This document shows positions 5,722 to 10,989 of a DNA stretch of 11,854 nucleotides, piece by piece. The DNA is taken from assembly GCA_964539855.1 (NCBI GenBank), contig CAZIJR010000022.1, forward strand, positions 1 through 11,854. Reading direction: 5' to 3'. The notes under the pieces are model-generated. The model worked only from the letters and a program-made list of their open reading frames with translations. It made no database searches and had not been told where the DNA came from. The position numbers were made by a program, and so were the translations under genes. The first letter of the stretch is position 1, and each line of letters starts with the position of its first letter. This stretch comes from XYD1-FULL-39-28 sp964539855. GTDB taxonomy: Bacteria; Patescibacteriota; Minisyncoccia; Minisyncoccales; Staskawiczbacteraceae.

Positions 5722-5999
5722 TACAAAATAGTTTTAACCTTTATATAACCGTCTTTTTTATCTGGCGAAGCTTCTATAATTTTATTTGCAATTGGACTAT
5801 GAACTGACTCATCCTTTCTAATAGCCCCCATACCTTTTGCCGGGGTCTCGGTCCGCAGCGCGGATCTAGGGACTTTTTTTAGTAAATCAAAATAATCCAA
5901 AATTTCTGACAGATTTTTCTGCATTTTTTTTACTTCTTTTCCTGTCAATTCCAGCCTCGCCAATTTCGCAATATGTTTTACCTCTTCTTCGTTAATCAC
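5721..5999 (-). CDS. gatC: Glutamyl-tRNA(Gln)/aspartyl-tRNA(Asn) amidotransferase subunit C
   Basis: GatC is the small belt protein that wraps around GatA and GatB and stabilises the amidotransferase. The 92-residue product has the family's N-terminal helices (EEVKHIAKLARLEL) and the C-terminal DGYIKVKTIL, close to the usual DGYIRVPSIL. The middle linker RSALRTETPAK is atypical, lacks the usual V-x-P-T pattern and is encoded by a short GC-rich inverted repeat. Length is near normal, so this looks like a replaced rather than enlarged linker. The start is a GTG at 5999-5997, chosen because it gives the full first helix and lies directly beside a perfect 10-bp inverted repeat in the 40-base gap after mreB. 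The stop codon overlaps the gatA ATG by one base. Confidence 0.93.
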   Translation of the reverse strand: MINEEEVKHIAKLARLELTGKEVKKMQKNLSEILDYFDLLKKVPRSALRTETPAKGMGAIRKDESVHSPIANKIIEASPDKKDGYIKVKTIL

Positions 6000-6034
6000 G
6001 AGTTTATTTAATTATTTTAATATAAAATAAACTC
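6000..6034. promoter_or_regulatory. Perfect 10-bp inverted repeat before gatC, enclosing a -10-like box
   Basis: GAGTTTATTT at 6000-6009 and AAATAAACTC at 6025-6034 are exact reverse complements separated by 15 bases. On the minus strand the second arm touches the gatC GTG. The spacer holds TAAAAT (6019-6014), one mismatch from a consensus -10 and 14 bases before the start codon. It could be a dimeric repressor operator over an internal promoter, or an mRNA hairpin that hides the gatC start. No T-run follows, so it is not a terminator. Confidence 0.5.
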
Positions 6035-6039
6035 AAAAA

Positions 6040-7101
6040 CTATACTAGGGGCATATCCTCTTCGTCTTTAGACATTACGTCGGCTAACTCTTCAATGTTT
6101 TCCAACGCAATACCAGCCCCTCTAACTACCGATGTTAGCGGGTCGTCAATCATGCGGCATGGCATTTTAGTTTCTTTTGAAATTAAAACGTCTAGGCCAC
6201 GCAACAGGCTTCCACCTCCGGCCAAAAAAATTCCGTTGGTCATTACGTCTGACAAAAGCTCTGGGGGCGTTTCTTCAATCGTTGTCTTAATGGCCGTAAT
6301 AATTTGTTTTACAGAACGGTCCAGTGCTCTCTGAATATCATCATTAAACACCACCACTTCTTCTGGAAGTCCTGTTACCAAATTTCTACCTCTCATTGCC
6401 ATTTCCTTTTTTTCTTTTAATGGCATTGCAGAGCCAATGCATATTTTAATTGATTCTGCCGTTCTTTCACCAATTAAAAGTTTATATTCTTTTTGGGCGA
6501 ACTGGACAATGTCGTCATTCAATTTGTCTCCGGCCACTCGCAAACTACGAGACGCCACAATTCCCCCTAAAGATATTACCGCCACTTCTGTGGTCCCTCC
6601 TCCAATATCAACAATAAAGTTACCTCCTGCTTCCTGTATGGGAAGTTTTGCTCCAATAGCCGAGGCTAATGGCTCTTCAATTAGAAACACCGTTCTAGCT
6701 CCAGCATTTCTGGCTGCATCCCTGACAGCTTTTCTTTCAACTTCTGTAACTCCACACGGAATTCCAATGATTACACGTGGCACTCCAAACACTTTTTTTC
6801 CAGAAGAAGCCGCTTTTTCGATAAAAAATTTAAGCATTTGCTCTGTAACCTCAAAGTCAGAAATAACTCCGTTTACCAGTGGCCGTGTGGCAGAAATATA
6901 AGCAGGCGTTCTGCCAACCATTTTTTTTGCTTCCTCGCCAATTGCCAGAATTTGTCCTGTTTTATTGTTTACAGCAACCACCGAAGGCTCATTTATAATT
7001 ATCCCCCTGTCTTTCACATAAACCAAAGAATTGGCGGTGCCCAAATCAATCGCCATGTCTAACGATAAAAAAGAAAAAAGTTTTCTTAATCTATTTACCA
7101 T
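6040..7101 (-). CDS. mreB: Rod shape-determining protein MreB (first paralogue)
   Basis: MreB is the bacterial actin that polymerises under the membrane and guides peptidoglycan synthesis. The 353 residues carry the actin-fold nucleotide motifs in order: phosphate 1 DLGTANS at 19-25, the catalytic-region IEEP at 141-144, phosphate 2 DIGGGTTEVAV at 165-175 and the adenosine motif GIFLAGGGS at 290-298. The 13 residues before the core (MVNRLRKLFSFLS) can form an amphipathic helix of the kind that anchors MreB to membranes, which supports the ATG at 7101 over Met16. The ATG lies 11 bases inside the end of proS. A consensus TATAAT at 7121-7116 could give an internal, short-leader transcript. A second, clearly diverged mreB lies 4 kb upstream in the same orientation. 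The C-terminus adds an acidic tail (SKDEEDMPLV). Confidence 0.96.
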   Translation of the reverse strand: MVNRLRKLFSFLSLDMAIDLGTANSLVYVKDRGIIINEPSVVAVNNKTGQILAIGEEAKKMVGRTPAYISATRPLVNGVISDFEVTEQMLKFFIEKAASSGKKVFGVPRVIIGIPCGVTEVERKAVRDAARNAGARTVFLIEEPLASAIGAKLPIQEAGGNFIVDIGGGTTEVAVISLGGIVASRSLRVAGDKLNDDIVQFAQKEYKLLIGERTAESIKICIGSAMPLKEKKEMAMRGRNLVTGLPEEVVVFNDDIQRALDRSVKQIITAIKTTIEETPPELLSDVMTNGIFLAGGGSLLRGLDVLISKETKMPCRMIDDPLTSVVRGAGIALENIEELADVMSKDEEDMPLV

Positions 7102-8356
7102 TCTTAAGAGTTTTTATTATAGAATTTATTTTCACTAATTTTACCTGATTTTTTCCTCGCTCTTTTATTTCCACAGAATTTATTTTAAGGGTTTTTTCAG
7201 AAACCACAACACGATAAGGAATACCCAATAAATCAGCTTCTGCAAATTTTTCTCCTACAGACTTGTCCATCCTATCATCGTATAATACCTCCCCGCCTGA
7301 GGCTGGTCCGCCTTGGGCGGAAATATTCTTATAAATTTTTTCTGTTGCGCGTTTAACCTTATCAGTTTTTTCTACTGGTATCAAGTGAATATCAAACGGT
7401 GCGACTTCCTTTGGCCAAATAATTCCTTTTTCATCATGATTTACTTCCACAATCGTACCCAAAAGCCTCCCCAGCCCGATTCCGTAGCATCCCATCAAAA
7501 CTGGCTTTTCAGAACCGTCCTTGTCTTTAAACTTCAAATCAAACGGAGTTGAAAATTTTGTTCCCAGCTTAAAAATATTTCCCACTTCCACCGCTTTTTT
7601 CTCTTCAAATTCAATCCCTTTACAATCCGGACATTCGTTTGTTTCCCCTTTTATCTCTTTGTTTATTGCCAGTTTACACTTTTTACAAATATAAATTATA
7701 TCTTCCCCGGCTTCGGTGGTTGTTTGGAATTCATCTGAATATTTTGTAAAGCTTCCACCAGATGCCAGCGTTCTATATGTTATTTTACCGATTCCACATT
7801 CCTTAAAAATATTTAAATAAGCTTTTATAGTTTTCTCATAATATTTGTCTAAACCTTCCTGCGTTGCGTTAAATGAATATAAGTCTTTCATCATAAATTC
7901 TCTGGTCCTTAAAATACCTGATTTTGCTCTAAGTTCATTCCTAAACTTATTTTGTATATGAAAAACATAAAAAGGTAAATCTTTATACGACAAAATTATT
8001 TTTTTGGCCAAAGGAGCGACGACTTCCTCGTGTGTCGGAGCCAAAGCATATTCCTTATCCCCCGCTCCCTTCACTTTAAATAAAATGTCCAAACTTTCCC
8101 ATCTTCCGGTTTTTTGCCAGTTTTCTTTTGGATTTAACGCGGGCATAAGTATCTCCTGCCCATCAATAGCTTCCATATTTTTTCTTATTATGTTTTCAAT
8201 TTTATTTAAAACCCTAAAACCTAGAGGCAAAAAAGTATAGACCCCCGCCATCAATTGGTCTACATATCCTGCCCTTGTTAACAAATCATGAGATATCGCC
8301 TCTGCATCTGCAGACTTATCCTTTGTTGTTTTATAGAAAAGTTTGGATTGCAACAT
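7091..8356 (-). CDS. proS: Prolyl-tRNA synthetase, form without the editing insertion
   Basis: ProRS attaches proline to tRNA(Pro). Class II motifs are clear: motif 1 around PLGFRVLNKIENIIR (46-60), motif 2 with FRNELRAKSGILRTREFMMKD and motif 3 GCYGIGLGRLLG, followed by a C-terminal anticodon-binding domain. At 421 residues it is much shorter than the ~570-residue bacterial-type enzyme. The large INS editing domain between motifs 2 and 3 is missing, and its two edges are joined with a CKKC...CPDC pair of cysteine knuckles in between. Ala-tRNA(Pro) would then need a separate editing protein. Residues about 346-355 (AQGGPASGG) are encoded by two adjacent GC-rich hairpins and interrupt the usual loop before VLYDDR. 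The gene follows rseP by 9 bases and overlaps mreB by 11. Confidence 0.95.
   Translation of the reverse strand: MLQSKLFYKTTKDKSADAEAISHDLLTRAGYVDQLMAGVYTFLPLGFRVLNKIENIIRKNMEAIDGQEILMPALNPKENWQKTGRWESLDILFKVKGAGDKEYALAPTHEEVVAPLAKKIILSYKDLPFYVFHIQNKFRNELRAKSGILRTREFMMKDLYSFNATQEGLDKYYEKTIKAYLNIFKECGIGKITYRTLASGGSFTKYSDEFQTTTEAGEDIIYICKKCKLAINKEIKGETNECPDCKGIEFEEKKAVEVGNIFKLGTKFSTPFDLKFKDKDGSEKPVLMGCYGIGLGRLLGTIVEVNHDEKGIIWPKEVAPFDIHLIPVEKTDKVKRATEKIYKNISAQGGPASGGEVLYDDRMDKSVGEKFAEADLLGIPYRVVVSEKTLKINSVEIKERGKNQVKLVKINSIIKTLKNGK
7116..7121 (-). promoter_or_regulatory. Candidate -10 box for mreB
   Basis: A perfect TATAAT on the minus strand lies 14 bases before the mreB ATG, inside the end of proS. 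The implied leader is about 8 bases. No good -35 is visible. The position resembles the boxes ahead of prfB and the 180-residue gene, which raises its credibility a little. Confidence 0.4.
7291..7321. repeat. Tandem GC-rich palindromes inside proS
   Basis: TCCGCC-TTG-GGCGGA (7307-7321) is a perfect 6-bp hairpin with a 3-base loop. Just before it, GCC-TGA-GGC (7295-7303) with one more outer pair forms a second, imperfect hairpin. The block is much more GC-rich than the gene around it, keeps the frame, and adds about seven Gly/Pro/Ala/Ser residues in a surface loop of the anticodon domain. Confidence 0.6.
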
Positions 8357-8365
8357 ATTTTTTTA

Positions 8366-9499
8366 TTACCGCTGTAGCGCAGATTTTAAATAATCTGCTA
8401 CACGAGGTATGTCAAACCTTATTGTTATAAAAATCGACAATGTTATTAAAATTATGAAAAATACAACTGTAATGTTTTGCTCCACCTTAGCTGAAACCGG
8501 CCTGCCTTTTATCTTTTCTATAATCAAAAATATTAGCTTCCCTCCATCTAAGGCTGGGATGGGAAACAAATTAAATATGGCAATAAACACAGAAATTAAA
8601 CCTATAAAATACAGGAAAAACCCCGGCCCATAACTTGCCGCATTAGCCAAAAATACTGTAATTCCCAATGGCCCTGCAAAAGAAGCCCCCTCGGGTGCTC
8701 CCTTGCCTGTCAGCAAGTTTGCAAAAACCAGGTAAAGCCCCTTTAAGCTTTCTATTGTTGTTGTCCAGGTAAATTTAACTCCCTGGACCAGAGCCAAATA
8801 CCAAGGATACTTTTGTATAAGAGTAGCCATTCTTTCAAGTCCTATTCCAACAGCTCCCTGCCCCGCAGGCGGAGACACGCGAGGAGTCAAAATAAAACTT
8901 AAACTTTGTCCATTTCTATCAATAATAATATTAATCTCCTTCCCCTTGTTTTCCTCCACAATTTTTTGAAAATCAGCTATTTTGTTTATTTCTATAGCAA
9001 TCCCACCTACTACAACCGCGTTTATTGTATCTGTCTGTATCAGACCAGCTTGCTCTGCAGGAGAACCGGAAGAAACAGAAATTACCTTTACCTGAGCATT
9101 TGTAACTTCTGCAACGTCCTGGTCACCAATAGGTAAATCAGCTCCCATTGTAAAAACAATAGAGAAAATAATCATGGAAGCAATCCAAAACGCAGCCACG
9201 CCTCCAATAACGATTAAAACTCTTTTCCAAATTTTAAGATGAGCAAAGCTTCTATAATCATCCACTCCGCCCTCCTCGCCATAAATTCTCACAAAAGCGC
9301 CCAAAGGAAGCCAGTTTACAGAATATATGGTCTCACCAATTTTTTTACCAAAAATTCTAGGAGGATATCCTATCCCAAATTCATCCACTCTTACTCCAAA
9401 CTTTTTGGCAATTATAAAATGCCCAAATTCATGTATTATCATTAGGGCAATCAAACTCAAAAATGCAACTATTAAAACTAAAATTGATGAAAATAACAT
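8366..9499 (-). CDS. rseP: Site-2 membrane metalloprotease RseP
   Basis: RseP-type site-2 proteases cut transmembrane segments inside the membrane, releasing anti-sigma factors or clearing leftover signal peptides. The 377 residues show the zinc motif HEFGH at 23-27 in the first membrane segment, a second segment at about 94-118, one PDZ domain at about 130-207 (SGSPAEQAGL start), a third segment at about 293-313, the second catalytic motif NLFPIPALDGG at 310-320 and a last segment at about 343-361. His23, His27 and Asp318 would bind zinc. One PDZ domain, not the two of E. coli RseP, is usual outside proteobacteria. It lies 12 bases after frr and 9 before proS. The common frr-uppS-cdsA-dxr-rseP-proS order is kept here without the three middle genes. 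Residues 210-214 (PPAGQ) overlap a small GC-rich hairpin at 8854-8874. Confidence 0.95.
   Translation of the reverse strand: MLFSSILVLIVAFLSLIALMIIHEFGHFIIAKKFGVRVDEFGIGYPPRIFGKKIGETIYSVNWLPLGAFVRIYGEEGGVDDYRSFAHLKIWKRVLIVIGGVAAFWIASMIIFSIVFTMGADLPIGDQDVAEVTNAQVKVISVSSGSPAEQAGLIQTDTINAVVVGGIAIEINKIADFQKIVEENKGKEINIIIDRNGQSLSFILTPRVSPPAGQGAVGIGLERMATLIQKYPWYLALVQGVKFTWTTTIESLKGLYLVFANLLTGKGAPEGASFAGPLGITVFLANAASYGPGFFLYFIGLISVFIAIFNLFPIPALDGGKLIFLIIEKIKGRPVSAKVEQNITVVFFIILITLSIFITIRFDIPRVADYLKSALQR
8373..8402. repeat. Inverted repeat at the 3' end of rseP
   Basis: GCAGATT (8379-8385) pairs with AATCTGC (8392-8398) across a 6-base loop. TGTA (8373-8376) pairs with TACA (8399-8402) outside a 2-base bulge. 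It falls in the last codons of rseP, before the proS start. There is no T-run on either side, so it is not a standard terminator; it may be an mRNA stability or processing element. Confidence 0.45.
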
Positions 9500-9511
9500 A
9501 TATTAAATGAT

Positions 9512-10066
9512 TTAAGTGATTTCGGTTTTTTTCTTCTCTACTAAATTTTTTACTTTTTCATTATAGTCATCCACTACTTTTTGTAATTCATCTTTGCCTC
9601 TGAACTTATCATCTTCTGAAATTTCTTTTTCTTTCTCTGCTTTTTGTATTTTGTTCCAAGCGTCTTCCCTCAAATGTCTTATTACTTGGCGTGCCTGTTC
9701 TGCTTTTTCGCTTAATACCTTACTTAACTGTTGCCTATAGTCTTCTGTCAGTGTAGGTAAATTTAGCCTAATAATGTTTTTGTCTACTACGGCTGACATT
9801 CCCAAACCAGCCTGTGAAATTGCTTTTTCTATGGGTTCTATATACGAAGTATCCCAGGGTTGAATAGCAATCTGGTTTGTAGAAGGAGCGGAAATTGCGC
9901 CTAATTGTTTTAACGGAAATTTTGAGCCAAACGCATCTACTACAATATCCTCTACCAAGGCAGGCGAAGCTCTAGATGTTCTTATTTTTGACATTTCATT
10001 TTCCAAAAATTTAAACGCCTTTTCAAACTCCGGTTTTGCTTTATCTATAAATTCTTTGTAACTCAT
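9512..10066 (-). CDS. frr: Ribosome recycling factor
   Basis: RRF acts with EF-G to split the post-termination ribosome into subunits so that it can start again. The 184 residues match the family length (~185) closely. The N-terminal helix and the conserved KIRTSRASPALVEDI (27-41) of domain I are followed by the beta-rich domain II (about 31-105, with NQIAIQPWD) and then the long helices of domain I, including the typical LTEDYRQQLSK and QARQVIRHLREDAWNKI. The ATG at 10066 gives a standard N-terminus. No Shine-Dalgarno sequence is visible; the upstream 90 bases are a palindromic gap after holB. rseP follows after 12 bases. Confidence 0.97.
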   Translation of the reverse strand: MSYKEFIDKAKPEFEKAFKFLENEMSKIRTSRASPALVEDIVVDAFGSKFPLKQLGAISAPSTNQIAIQPWDTSYIEPIEKAISQAGLGMSAVVDKNIIRLNLPTLTEDYRQQLSKVLSEKAEQARQVIRHLREDAWNKIQKAEKEKEISEDDKFRGKDELQKVVDDYNEKVKNLVEKKKTEIT

Positions 10067-10075
10067 GTAAGAAGC

Positions 10076-10146
10076 GAGGCAATAGATTTTTTGCAGGCCT
10101 CTGAGACACGAAGTGCCAGATAGCCGGAAAAAAAATTTGATTGCCG
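10076..10146. repeat. Palindromic intergenic element between holB and frr
   Basis: The 89-base gap between holB and frr is largely one nested palindrome. The core has CAC-GAA-GTG (10108-10116), then TCTG/CAGA and GGC/GCC pairs with small bulges. Around it T6 (10087-10092) faces A8 (10127-10134), and GGCAAT (10079-10084) faces ATTGCC (10140-10145). Neither strand has a stem followed directly by a T-run, so a terminator is unlikely. It may be a small dispersed repeat or an RNA element in the frr leader. Confidence 0.45.
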
Positions 10147-10155
10147 AGCGATATT

Positions 10156-10989
10156 TTATAATTCCATTAGTAACACCTCTAAGGCTAATTTTGGATTAGC
10201 GTTGGTAAAGGTTAATTTGTTATTTATTTCTTCTGACATCTCTAGGGCCTTTAAAGCTTTTTTATCCGCAAAATTATTAAGTAACTGTTTCCTAAAATAT
10301 TTTTGGAAAACAGTTAAAATTTCTCTTGGATCTTGATTAGTAAAATCTATGGCTTTTACATATTTAAATTTTTCAGATAAACCAGAGGCTGCCATGCGCT
10401 CCAAATCTTTTGAAATCTTGTTTTCTCTATCAACTTGCTCTGGAGAAAAGCCCAACCCTTTTGGCCTAAAAAATTTAAGTGGCTGGCAACGCGAAGTAAT
10501 TGTGGATAAAAGCATATCAGGCCTGGAGGTAATAAGAAACAAAAGCGTTTTTCCTTTTGGTTCTTCTAATGTTTTTAAAAAACAATTTTGGGCTTCTGTA
10601 TTCAGAGCTTCAGCTCCATCTACAATAACCGCTTTATATCCTCCATAATAGGCCTTGTAGTTTAAAAATTTTTGGGCTTCTCTGACTTGAGCTATTTTTA
10701 TTTCCCGCCCCGAAGGGGCGAGGCTCGCCCCGCGAGGCGGGGCGGCTCCCTCTTCAGCTTCAACAATCTTAAAATCCGGGAAGCCGTTTCTTTCTATAGC
10801 TTGGCAGGAAAAACATTTTTGGCAAGGAACGTTTTCTTTAATTGAGCAATTAACCATTTTTATCAGCTCTATAGCAAATGATTCTTTGCCTATCCCTTTT
10901 TCTCCAGAAAATAAATATGCATGAGAAAGCTGATTTTGCTCAAACTTTTTTTTAAAAAACTCCCATTGTTTTTTATGCCTATTAAGCAT
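10156..10989 (-). CDS. holB: DNA polymerase III delta' subunit (clamp-loader AAA+ protein)
   Basis: Delta' is the stator of the clamp loader that places the sliding clamp on DNA. From the ATG at 10989 the product has 277 residues, with Walker A GEKGIGKES at 29-37, four zinc-ligand cysteines (48, 56, 59, 62), a Walker-B-type VIVDGAEALN at 121-130 followed by FLKTLEEP, and the SRC motif at 166-168. A start at 11091 is possible by frame but would overlap the upstream mreB coding region by 103 bases and add a basic, unrelated tail. The ATG at 10989 forms TAATG with the mreB stop, which favours coupled translation. Residues 81-94 (GAAPPRGASLAPSG) are encoded by two adjacent GC-rich palindromes and interrupt the usual short loop before the REIKIAQVRE strand. 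The C-terminal domain is short. DnaX is a possible alternative, but the length and lack of further domains favour delta'. Confidence 0.88.
   Translation of the reverse strand: MLNRHKKQWEFFKKKFEQNQLSHAYLFSGEKGIGKESFAIELIKMVNCSIKENVPCQKCFSCQAIERNGFPDFKIVEAEEGAAPPRGASLAPSGREIKIAQVREAQKFLNYKAYYGGYKAVIVDGAEALNTEAQNCFLKTLEEPKGKTLLFLITSRPDMLLSTITSRCQPLKFFRPKGLGFSPEQVDRENKISKDLERMAASGLSEKFKYVKAIDFTNQDPREILTVFQKYFRKQLLNNFADKKALKALEMSEEINNKLTFTNANPKLALEVLLMEL
10704..10746. repeat. Tandem GC-rich palindromes inside holB
   Basis: Two perfect hairpins stand side by side: CGCCCC-GAA-GGGGCG (10706-10720, 6 bp) and CGCCCCGC-GAG-GCGGGGCG (10726-10744, 8 bp), each with a 3-base loop and separated by AGGCT. 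The block is almost pure G+C in an AT-rich gene, its length is close to a multiple of three, and it adds about 14 Pro/Gly/Ala/Ser-rich residues to the protein without breaking the frame. Confidence 0.7.

Noticed and set aside
8854..8874. GC-rich hairpin in rseP as a definite inserted element
   Set aside because: The coded PPAGQGAVG is close to what this linker after the PDZ domain normally looks like, so a clean insertion is not shown. It is kept only as a weak member of the palindrome family.
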